Part shown: positions 47,067-57,818 of the stretch, one piece after another
Layout of the letters: each line of letters begins with the position of its first letter
Numbering within the stretch: position 1 is the stretch's first letter
Origin: Crocodylus rhombifer
Lineage: Eukaryota > Chordata > Crocodylia > Crocodylidae
Assembly (NCBI GenBank): GCA_038503035.1
Contig: JAVSML010025216.1
Coordinates: forward strand, 487,574-551,573
Length of the DNA stretch: 64,000 nt
Direction: 5' to 3'
The notes under the pieces: generated by a model
What the model was told of the DNA's origin: nothing
The model's database searches: none
The model's input: only the letters and a program-made list of their open reading frames with translations
Position numbers and translations under genes: made by a program

Positions 47067-50039
47067 CTCTGTTCACAGCTATTGTACGGTAGGAAATACC
47101 CACCCTCTCAAATGATCAGGCAAAAAGGATACAGCAATTACTGTACTGGTATAAGCAGACCAGCTGCACATGTTTGTATTTGTACAGAATACCCATGGTC
47201 TGGGATAGTGTAACATAATTAATAAAATGTAATAAGGCCATCAAGAAAGGTAGCATCTGAATTAAAGTCTTGAAATAAGTTGCAAGTAGAACTTGATGAA
47301 CCATTAGTTGCAAAAAATATTCATGGCAAATGCTGGCAATTTTTACTCAAATTTTTATTCCCAAATAGTTTTCCACTATTCATCCTATTCTAATTATAGC
47401 CATATGAGTCAAGACACATTAGCTATCTGATTGCACAAATTTATAGAAAATTAATAAAGTTAACAACAAACTTAAATAGATGTTGTTATCAATATTTCCT
47501 GAATGGTTAAAGTTCTTTGTTCTGAGTCTTGTACCTCCCAAAGCACCCAAAGGTATGCACGCATCTGATAATAATCATTCTTCTTGATGTGCATCTATTG
47601 CTTAATTATCATTCATCTTATACAGGAAGTATTGCACTGTTGAAACCAACAAACACTTCTATAAGTTCTGAGCAACAAGTACTGCAGAGCTTAAAACAGA
47701 AAGAAATAATGCTATGTGTTCCTGAGGGGCTATACAAGCACTTATACTTTGAAAAAAGTCTGCCATAGAAAACAAACAACATCATTATTATTATTTTCCA
47801 CTGATTTATGCCAAAAGAAAGGACCAATAATATAGTTAGAATGTATTAAATCTCAGGATTAAAAAAACCCTGTAATGTAGGCAAAAGTTAAATTTTGTAT
47901 AGTCAGTTATCAAAAGAGTGGAACCAAATTAAACTGAGTTACTTTCTAATTTTTGTTGTTGCATTATTCCATTGTTCTTTACTAGTGGATTCAATGAGGT
48001 CATATTTTGGGAAAATCCAGGAAGTAGACTATTGCAAGAAAAAAGGGAAAGGAGGAAAGAGTCTGTTATAACTTTATACTTTTATCTATTATTTATTAGT
48101 ATTACAAACCCCCCCCCCTTTTTTTTTTTAACAAAAGGTACCAAAGGACAGTTAAGTAAACATTTTAAGATGGAAGAGAGGAACTCATTTTAAGATGGAA
48201 GAGAAGTTAGTGGCAAATAGGAAATAGAACCCAGCATTCCTGACATTCTGTTCTGTGCCTTCTGCACTAGAATATACCGCCTTTTACATTTGCACAAGAA
48301 GGTAAAGATACTTTAACATTTTAGACACACAATATGCTATAGATGCTTCTCCAAACTTAACTATCAGAAGCTCAGACTGCTACATAATTTGGGATTTTTG
48401 CTGATCATATTAAAGCAAAATGCATTTAATTCTTAACCAGGAATTTGTTTCAGGCAAACATATTTCATTACTGGAAATAGGTTCTTTGTTATTAAAATTA
48501 CTTAAAACTTGAGTTTAAAAATTGCTGCCTGCTTCCAAAACTGTACCTTTTCTTCCTTTGGAAATGCATATGTAACACTGATCCATAGTGAGGTCTGTGG
48601 AAAGGACTAACATCATAACAATAAAAAACAAAGACTTTAAAAGAATAGTACAAACTGAAATATTTTAGCTACCTCTAGAACCAAACCTCCCAATTGACAT
48701 AAAATGCAGCTGTCTTTATTGAAGAGGAAACATAGAAAAGAGTAAAAATTCCATTTTAATTTAAATTGTGAGAAAGGCAGGAATGACAAATAAATTAATT
48801 AATTAACCAAGCTAGGCAAATGCAGCCTGGGGAACTAAAATTGGCAGAGATTGGAATAAAATCTTAAGGGAGGCTGAGAGCATCCTCACCTGTGACATCC
48901 TTTGATGCAAAACTAGAATAAGGCTACCAGAATTACTTCACAAAGCACTACTGAACAACATGGTTAGATGGTGATGATTTTTTGGCTACTACTAATGTGC
49001 AGTAGATTCAGATACCTGACCCCGGATATAAAAATCCCTGTATCCCATATCCTGACCCATTTTAGACCCTTGTTAGCCTGATAAACTTTTCTACACCCCT
49101 TTGGTGCCAAGTGCTGGAAAGGTCTTTTTTTAATTTCATGCTTTCTTGAGCTCTGCTTTTGGCAGCTTATTTTCCATTTCTATGTACTTCAATGACTAGT
49201 TTAATGCACAGTATATAGTTGTTAATTAATTAGTGGTCTTTTCACCTTCATTCTCATCTTGTCCATTTTTTCCAGCCTTTTGTTTTTCGTATGCTGTCAT
49301 ACTGCCCATCTTTCTTCCAACCTCTTTCATGCTGTGAATTCATTTTTGTCACACTCAGTACAGGCCTTCCAGAAGCAGCTGCATTTCTCGGCAGTGATAG
49401 TTGGAGCTGCAGTTTCACAAGATGCCAAAAAAAAGGAAAGGCATTACATTTACAATTTTAATTTCCCATGTTTTTAACTGTGCCAGGATAGACATTGCAG
49501 AACTCCACATAAATCTCTCTGGATCTGCCTGATGGAGTTGTTACTTAACACAGCTGTGTAGAACTGGCATATTGGACCTTGTCTCAGGGTAACTCAAGGA
49601 GCACATAAAGATCTAGAACTTGACTGAGCTTTGCAGAACTTTGAACAAAAAATTTCAGGACATAGTTACAAAGAAATTTGAAAAATCTGATGAATGTTCC
49701 TGTAACATAGAACAGATAGAATAGCTAAAACCTGGTAACTATAAAAACATGAATGAAATGGAATAGAAGAATGGACTACATTGGAAGCCCCCTTTCTGAA
49801 AGTAATAATTGAACAAAAACATAATAAAACAGGCATTTGTGGAATCTAGAATTAAAAGAGATTTCACTATGGAACAGGAATTCAGCTGTCATTTCAGAAT
49901 AATTTCTGAAAGACTCCAGAACCAAGTGGTTGTTTTCCAGAAGGATCAATCCTTAAATACCCCACTACATGATTCTGTAAAATTTCTAACTTATATTCCA
50001 CATATTATCTGTTAAGAAAATCTTTAAAGAATAGGAGCA
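47067..50039. other. AT-rich non-coding DNA
   Basis: No gene recognised. A C9/T11 homopolymer junction lies near 48111, and a short direct duplication (CATTTTAAGATGGAAGAGA at 48161-48179 and 48186-48204) is present. Confidence 0.5.
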
Positions 50040-51250
50040 TCAACAATTTTTTGTTCATAAAAATACATTATCTTTGTTTGAATTCTGAACAATATTTCCC
50101 CTTCGAACAGTTTGTCTCCTTCCTCATCTTTGCCGACAACTGCACCCATCATCTGGTAACTGCCCCTGTTTGTGAAGACTGAAGCAAAAAAGGCATATAC
50201 TTCAGACTTCTCTGCATCATTGATAACTAGATTGCCTTCTGCATTCCATAAGTATGCATAGGTCCCCTATGCATTCCATAAGGGACCTATAGTCTCTTTG
50301 GGCTTCCTCTTACTCCTGATATACTTGTAGAATCCTTTTTTTATGGCCTTTGATGTCCCTTGCCAGTTGCATCTCAAATTATGGCTTGGCCTGCCTAATT
50401 TTTTCCCTGCATACCAATGCAATACTTTTACACTCTTCCTTAGTAGTCTGACCAAGTTTCCACTTTTTATAGGATTCCTTTGAGTCTCAACTCTTTGAAG
50501 AGACTGTTGTCTAGCCAGGCTGGACTCCTGTGACACTGCTCATTATTCCATTGCATCAGGATAACTTGCTCCTACACCTTTAAATTCTTCAAGTACACTC
50601 AGTTCACTTGAACTTCTTTTCCCCTCACGCTTGCCTCCCAGGAGATCCTGGGCACCAGTTCTCTAAGTTTGTTAAAATATGCTTTTCTGAAGTCCAGGAT
50701 CTTTACTCTGCTACTTTCCTTTTTCCCCCTTAGGATCTTGAACCCTTACCATTTCACAGTTACTGAAACACCAAGTTAACTTCTACCTTCACATTCTCAA
50801 CCAATTCCTCTCTGTTTGTGAGCAGCAATTTGAAAAGAGCTTCCTTCCTAGTTGGCCTCTGTACCATCTCTATCAAAAAGTTATCTCCAACACACACAAG
50901 GAATTTGCTGGACTGCTTATGCATTGCTGTGCTTCCCTCCCAGCAGATGTCCTGATAGTTAAAGTTCCCCAAGAGAACCCAGTCCTGCACTTTCGGAAAT
51001 TTCTGTCAGTTATTTAAAGAAGGCTTTGTCCACCTCCTCCTCCTGGTTTCGTGACTTGTAGCAGATGCCCGCTAGGACATCCCCACTGCTGCCCTCCCTT
51101 CTGACATTTACCTGGGGACTTTCAACAGGCCTACCTTCTACTTGATCCTGCACCACAGAACACATGTACATCACCTTCAGATAGGACAGCACCTCCTCCT
51201 TTTTATCTATGCCTTTCCTTCCTGAACAAACCATACTCATCTGTGACTAT
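50040..51250 (-). pseudogene. CR1-clade LINE fragment: endonuclease to RT start
   Basis: A minus-strand LINE ORF2 remnant. From the right: AGICYKSRNQEEEVDKAFFK (51010-51100) belongs to the APE-type endonuclease. Next [15 protein letters not shown], where the family's catalytic GDFN reads GNFN at 50958-50969 (Asp to Asn), then [20 protein letters not shown] and LTNREELV. After a degraded stretch comes the linker WQGTSKAIKKGFYKYIRSKRK with ETIGPLWNA (50270-50350), then EVYAFFASVFTNRG (about 50190). The element stops before the RT palm. Stops and frameshifts separate the segments. Sequence to about 51700 may be more of the same element but was not resolved. Confidence 0.8.
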
Positions 51251-54200
51251 ACTCCATTCACGTGAAATATCCTACCACAAAGCCATAACCCAAATTACAT
51301 CATAGTTTTGTGATTTTACATCATAATGTTCTGATTATAGCAGGATCTCTAATTCTTCCTGTTTGGTCCCCACGCTGCTCTCATTAGATACTTGAAATGT
51401 GTATATACTAACTGATGGTCCTGTTTTTCCTGTAAGAACATTGCTAAAGCTCCCACTATTGTTTCCTCTTACTAAGTTTTTGTGCATCTCTTCCCTGGTG
51501 AATCTAGTTTAAAGCCCTCCTCACTAGGTTAGCAAGCCTGTATGTGAAGATTCCATATAGCAATCTTTATGGGTTTTACCCATCTAGTCCTGTACTGAAT
51601 GGTATGCATTTCTCCTTGGCTAAGTCCTCTTTTAAAAGTGACCTTACTATATTTCTTTGTCCTTAATTTATTTTCCCATAAGAACAAGTGTTGTTTTTTT
51701 CAGTTTGCACCTTTTATGCCTGCAAGGACATTTGCTTCACAGTGAATGTTCACACCCAGAGAAGAACAGGCTGGGCCTATATTTGGGCCTAAGCTACTTG
51801 TGAGCCTGTAGTATTTTCATAATTGTGGCACTAGGCATTGAGACCTCTAAATAAGACCTGCTATTTTATCATAATATTAAGAAGTCAATACACTTTAATA
51901 TTATAAATTAGAATCTCAAAATGCAAGATAAAGATATAGAAATAGGTAAAAAGAGAAAAAAAAAACTTGAAATAATGTTTTAAGCAAGCTATATTTAATT
52001 ATTTTCAACTAGCATTAAACTATCCTAGGAGTTTTTTTTAATCATCTCTTTCCTTAGAGTTGGAACAACAACAAAGAAGTGTCAGGTTTTAATGCATTCA
52101 AACTGAATCAGAATTCCATGTGTCCTCCTTTATAGCATCAGACAGTCATGACGGCAGCTTCCTGTGTAGATGTTCAATATTTTCTCTTTATCATCTTGAT
52201 GACACTTAGAAACAGCTTTTGCAATTTACTTTTTAGTAGTAGACTTAAAACTTAATATCAATATGGTACTACAAAACTTGCAAGATAAGGCATTTATATG
52301 TTGAAGTACCAATCTAAGAGTACTGGTTTGAAGTATACAAGTAAGAAGTATACTACTTCTACTCTTGTATAAGCAATAAGTATATTACTTGTACATCCAT
52401 CTTTAAAGTATCTGTTTATACTGCAGTTTTCTTTTTTGTATCTGAGCAGCTTTAGCCAGCATAAGGAAGCATCAGTAGATTCAGCATGGGGCTTCCAAAA
52501 ATTGTTGGGATCTGTTTGGAGGTCATGCAAAAACCATGTTTTAAAGTCCTGTCATTAGAGGCTGAATTTTTAAACCCTCACTTAGATTTTAGGTACAGAT
52601 GGTGTGACCTCGTGTCTGTCTGACTGCCTATATTACCTAGGCCACAGTATCTCCAACAGAAATTGCCACAACAAGCCCACAACTAGAGTTTGAGTTAGGT
52701 TCTATCTTTTGGAAAGGTATCCTATCTTGGATTTGATTACTGCAAATGAAGGAGAAACTACCTTTCTTTCCCAATGGGAAAGATAAGGGAGCCAGAGTGA
52801 CCATAAAACCAGCAAAGATCTCTGATGCAGAGCAGAGCCCTAGGGAAGAATCAAATGAGAAACCTCTCAGGAAACTAAGATTCTTAACTCTCAGTAAATC
52901 AGTTTGTGATACTTTGTATGAAAGACATTATGTAAAAATAAATTGTACTCTGTAGAGAAGCTTCCTGGAAAAAAACAATATTAGTTACATATGGCAGAGG
53001 TTAGAGAAGCAGCCTCAGAGACTGAAGATTAAGAGTAGACGAGGCAGACACAAAGAAATAATAAGCAAGACCTGGACAGACACCAATACTGTAAGGAACT
53101 AGAAAAAACTATGGCACCAGGGGGACAGATGGTATTATATGTAAAACCAAATAAGTATCTCTGTCATTCAGCAACTATGCTTTGGCTCCAGTATACATTG
53201 TTAGCAACTGTTACTTCACAAAAGCCAAAAATAATATCAGGGGATCTATAAAATGGAAGTTTTTCTGAGGGCTGTCACATCCTCAAACTCTTGTCATTCA
53301 CTTAAAGTGGTTATACTTTTTTCTGTGTTTCTCTTTTCTTTTGCTTCTATCCATGAGATTATTTTCAGTGGTATACTGGTTATTTTGCTTCAAGTTATGA
53401 GAAGCGTGTTTTTATATTTACATATAAGAAGCCAATTACAGAATATAATTGCTGAGATAAATGTATTTCAGGTGCGTAAGTTAATAAAAGTCTGGCCTAG
53501 TATAGAATCTGCATGTAGCTAAAAGTTAGGAATAGGAATACTAAAAGTCTCAAAATGTAGTCCTAGATTAATGGATATTTTTGACTGGGTGAAAGTAAAC
53601 AAAACACCTTGCTGTTCTCAGTGAATATTAAGGTGATTTTATAGAGAAAAATAATGAAAGGCATATTATAAAATGGGATTGATGGAGTGGGCTGAAATCA
53701 GAAACAGCTGTCCAGAATCATGACAGATTTCAAAACATATGTGTAAGCTGCTTGTACCCCAATGTGGTTATAACTCAGCTACTGGCAACGTAAACAGGCT
53801 TAAAGAAGTTCCATCATTTTATAATACATCGTCCATGCAGAATGAACATTGTAGTAAATTCTCATCAGAAAGCCAATCATCATACGTTACCTTTTCATAC
53901 ACTGACTTAAAAAACAAAACAAAACACATGATCACAGCTGCTTTTATGCCAAACCATTTTAATTCATTCATGGCCATAAGAATATTGTTATGTGTGGGAA
54001 CTACTTGTAAATTAAAAAAAACAAAAAAACCCCAACATTTTTAACTCCATCATTTAATAAACAATTCTGGGGCCTCTTCCAAAATGAAAACTCATGTTCT
54101 TACTTTTCAAAACAATTCCTTTTAAAGAATTAAAAAAAACCCAGAACTATCAGCAGTATTATGACAACTCACGGCCAGGATGAAAAAAATCCCTTCTAAG

Positions 54201-54261
54201 AAAAATAATCAAAGCAAATAACACTTCAAGGAATTTCTTTCATGTTAAGCACTACCAGGAG
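51251..54261. other. Non-coding DNA
   Basis: 51251-51700 may continue the LINE fragment on its 5' side. The remainder is AT-rich with no recognised gene. The plus-strand frame at 52746-52955 is not recognised. Confidence 0.45.
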
Positions 54262-54525
54262 TGACAAGCAATAACGGTTACAAGCTGGCAGAGGGTAGAT
54301 TCAGACTAGACATCAGGAGGCGCTACTTCACAGTCAGGGTGGTTAGGATCTGGAACCGGCTTCCAAGAGAAGTGGTGCAGGCTCCTACCCTGGGGATCTA
54401 AGAGGAGGCTAGATGTACACCTTGCTGGGGTCGTTTGACACCAATACTCTTTCCTGTCATGGCAGGGGGTCGGACTTGATGATCTGCTCAGGTCCCCTCC
54501 GACCCTACCAACTGTGAAACCCATA
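54262..54525 (+). mobile_element. CR1 LINE 3' end
   Basis: A plus-strand CR1 C-terminal tail: NGYKLAEGRFRLDIRRRYFT, then VRVVRIWNRLPREVVQAPTL, open from about 54267 to a stop after LGI. A CR1-type 3' UTR follows (GGTCGGACTTGATGATCTGC then CAGGTCCC). It is severely 5'-truncated, and the short coding part is intact. It resembles a different CR1 subfamily from copies 1 and 2, which carry a TGA in the homologous FTV region. Confidence 0.85.
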
Positions 54526-55860
54526 TTGATCAGTCTCCATTTGTGGCAGGACTTAATATGTATGCATGCACACAAACACATATACACCACCTAGTCCATG
54601 TTTTGTGGGACTGGTCTAAATTCCAACTTCAGTCAAGGATTCTGCTCTCTGAAAGATCTTGGGAGTACTTGAGAACAGCTGTAGGCCACTGTAACAACTT
54701 GCTTTATATCAACAAAATATTAGGCTTTGACTTCATTGCTCTGAATTATGTTTTGTTATGCCCTGATACTTCAACGTTGCAACTCTAAGATATTATCTTC
54801 ATACTATGTTTTTCTTACAATTATATTTGCCATTTGCAATACACGTCACTCATAATTTATTGCTTCATTTTTCTAAACTTCTTCTTACCAATCTGTGTTA
54901 TTGTCATGTCATATGGAGAGGCAAATTCTACCTATCATCAGTGCATCACCCTGACCCATTTTGTTATCCGGCAAAATATAACAATTACATGTTGTAATGT
55001 CACTACTTCGATGATGTAATAATACTGGAATTTCATCATTCAAACTATGTGATTAAATTTAAACTGTTTATGGCTTTGCCTTAGCTACTCAGCTACACAA
55101 TTCTCCCCTCCACCCCCACCTTCATTCTCTTTTAGTAAAATTTCCTTCAATTGCACGTGAAGCTTCTCCTAAACTGTTCTCCAGTCTCATCCTGACCACT
55201 TATGGGTTGAGGGGAAGCTTGGCAAAGACTTATCTCCCTGAAGGAGGAACTGTCCTGCTGTTTAGCCTCTTCAGCACCGCAGTCCTCTTTTTGACCCAGG
55301 TTGTGCTCTTGTGGGTTGTGGTCCTTTTCCTCCAGCATTTGAGTTCCAGGAAATCCACAAGGAGAGCTATGGCTCAACCAGCCACATCTTTAAAAAGACA
55401 CTGTGTGGGTGTAGACACCTGTCTAAGTTTTGCACTGATTAAAAAAAAATAATTAAAAGAACTTTTTAGGTCTCCCACCTCCTCACAGGTGCCTTGCAGC
55501 AACTTCTGCTTAGAAAGTAGCAGCTTCTGCTTCTCCTTCTCCCTCCTACTGCCAATAGGATGGGGGAACATCTTAGAGCAGTGGCATTCACCTTGGAAAT
55601 TTGGTAGTGGGAGGAACATTGGCATTAATTGCTGCTCAGCTCCTGCTAAATTTCCAGACCTGGAAGGCACCCCGCAGGGCAGGTAATCTGACCATGGAGT
55701 GATCTAGTTGGTGCATTTGGCCACATGCAGCCTTTAGCTGGTTCCAGTGTGTGTGGGGCTGGGCCAGCCCACCTGATCTCACCCACAAGCCCCCACCCAG
55801 CTGCATCCAGCCTGTGGACCAAGTCTACACGTGGGATGCGGTCTGTGGCCAGCCCCGGGA
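54526..55860. other. Non-coding DNA upstream of CpG island 2
   Basis: No exon, bounded repeat or long frame that I can support. It may hold distal regulatory sequence for the downstream promoter, but nothing specific is visible. Confidence 0.5.
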
Positions 55861-57130
55861 CACTCACCTGGCCTTCGGGGCTGGAAAGTGAAATAACATT
55901 ATCCTAGAGACAAAGCGGTGTGGGGGCAGGGAGGGAGAATGACCTTTTTGGAGGGCACCGCAAGGGGTGGGCCCCGCTCCCCGCCCCGCCATACACCAAG
56001 CTGGGGACGCAAGTACGGGTGAAGCTCCGCTCCTTGAGGCGTTTCTAGAGACCCGTGGGCAGGCAGCAGCGCGGAAGGAAGAGCGACCCCCAGCACCAGC
56101 CTGGGCACCCCCGAGGCCGGCTGAGAAGAGCCCGCCCCAGGCAGGAGGCAGCGCCTCGGGCTGACCCGCTGCAGAGAAGACGACGCCTGCAAAACACGCT
56201 GCCTCCTCGCCCGAGCGGGGCGCGGCGGCCCCCAGGCTTCGGGTGCCTCGCGGGAGCAGCTCCACCCCAGGCGCACCCAGCCCCGCTCTCGCTTTACATA
56301 ATCGCTGGGCGTCGCTGCTCCGTAGCTGCAGGGCTAGGGCGAGAGCTGGCCCCGCCCCGCAGGGCGCTCGGGCGGGGGATTGGGCGGCGCGTGCGCGGCG
56401 GCCCCGCCCCAGAATTCCTGCTGTGCAGCCAGCTGGTGCGGGGCGGCTTCCAGTGGCGAGATGGCGGCCGCGGCGCGTAGGGCGCTGCTGCTCCTCTGCC
56501 GGGGCGGCGGCGGGGCGCTGCCCGCCTCCGGCTGCTTCCCCGGCCTGGGCCGGCGCCGCGGGCCGCAGCAGCAGCACAGGACGGTGAGTGCGCGGGCCCC
56601 GCCCCGCCGCGCCGCGCCGCGCCCTTCAGGCGCTTGCGGGAGCCGCGGGGGGCGGGAGCCGCCCGCCGCAAGTTGCAGCGTCCCCCCGTGGCGGCGCGGC
56701 GCGGCTCTGCAGTGATTCGGGGGATGCCCGCGCCGCGCTCTTCCCCTCCCGCAGCGCGATGCCGGGCTCGCCGGTCCCCGCACTCCCTGTCCGGGCTCGC
56801 TTCCGAAACGAGCCGGAGCCTCTCGCGCCCCAGCCAGTGGCTTCTCTTCCGTGGCGCTGCCCCGAGCCTCCCGCCTCGGCGCCGCGGTTGAGCCCCGCTG
56901 AAGTTGTGCTGGGCGCCGGGTGCCTGCAGGCCGGGCGGGGGCCCCCTCTTTCCGGTGCGCTGCCTGGGGCTGGCGGCGCTGAGGAAAGCCCGAGCCTCCC
57001 TGGCAGGAAGGAGGAAGGTGGCTGCGGGGCAGGCCCTGGCCAAGGCTCGGAAGAATCGTGCCGTAGTGTCAGACTTCCTGCTGATGCTTCGGGGAAGAAC
57101 CCGCGCTTTGGGCAAAGAGATTGAATGGCT
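55860..57130. promoter_or_regulatory. CpG island 2 (promoter of the plus-strand gene)
   Basis: About 1.3 kb of very high GC with dense CpG. It has GC boxes (CCCCGCCCC near 56350 and 56402), an inverted CCAAT box (ATTGG, 56379-56383) and an NRF-1-like motif at 56386-56397 whose minus-strand reading CGCGCACGCGCC fits the NRF-1 consensus at 11 of 12 positions. These lie about 65-80 bp upstream of the ATG at 56461. There is no TATA box, as usual for housekeeping promoters. Long antisense frames here are compositional. Confidence 0.85.
56461..56583 (+). CDS. First coding exon, probable nuclear-encoded mitochondrial protein (partial)
   Basis: ATG in a strong context (GAGATGG, G at -3 and +4) opens 41 codons beginning MAAAARRALLLLCRGGGG and ending RRRGPQQQHRT. 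The next bases, GTGAGTGCG, are a consensus splice donor, so the intron starts at 56584 in phase 0. The peptide is rich in Ala, Arg, Leu and Gly with no acidic residues, as in mitochondrial presequences, and the promoter has an NRF-1-like site, common among genes for mitochondrial proteins. The gene is not identified. The QQQHRT end recalls the Gln run just before the ATP-grasp domain of succinyl-CoA ligase beta (SUCLA2), but this is a weak resemblance and exon 2 is not seen. Continued reading past the donor (to 56715) is open only because the DNA is GC-rich. Confidence 0.6.
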
Positions 57131-57770
57131 TTAAGTTTAGCAGGGACCTCCCTGTCTTGGCAAAAATGTCGCCTTGGACTGCCGAGTCCTCTGTGCCTTT
57201 GTTTGGTGCTCATGAACTTTCTTTTTGACTTTTGTCTTCAGGGTCCCACTTATTTTGTTAGTTTAATGCCATGCCACCGCCTTCCTTAGCACTTCCTGCT
57301 TGACTCAAATTTGTACAGGCGTTAAAGTGAACAAATGCAGTTAATAAAATGTGTGCAGCCTGTGAAGGTGGTATGCGGGGGCAGAGTACAGGCCAAGGAT
57401 CGGTTCTGATACCTGCAGGAAAGCACTGTTCGTTGATTTTACCGTTTTCTCTCTTGCATATCTAGTCTCTGCTGTATAACCATCTTTTCATATAATTTTG
57501 AATAGAAAGTGCTGTAACCTTAGAGGGTCTATGCGACTCCGCTGCAGTAACTTTTACTGGAAAATAAAGTGAAAAGAAATGTGATGTTCTTAAATACACC
57601 TGTATATAGATAACTTAAAGCTTAAAAGAAGCATGGGCTCTTAACAGTTCAAGCAGAAAAGTCTGATTTCTTTTTTTTTGAGCCTATCCTATAATTTCCA
57701 GATATAAACTTACATTTGTAACTGATCCCTGTTCTTGTTCTGCTTCTAATACTGTTTTTTTTTTATGCAG

Positions 57771-57818
57771 GGAAGAAATTTAAGCATCACCTTCCCTATA
57801 GACTTATTTAGGGAACAG
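57771..57818 (+). CDS. Weak candidate exon (16 codons, GC donor)
   Basis: A polypyrimidine run ending in ATGCAG at 57770 makes a strong acceptor. The phase-0 frame GRNLSITFPIDLFREQ follows, and CAG then GCAAGT at 57819 would be a non-canonical GC donor. Length 48 nt keeps frame with the exon at 56461. Without the donor the frame stops nine codons later. I do not recognise the peptide, and T-rich introns contain many such acceptors by chance. Confidence 0.15.

Noticed and set aside
55864..57213. Antisense and alternate frames up to 273 codons in CpG island 2
   Set aside because: They follow GC-rich composition, overlap the better-supported first exon on the opposite strand, and read through the promoter. 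No recognisable domains.
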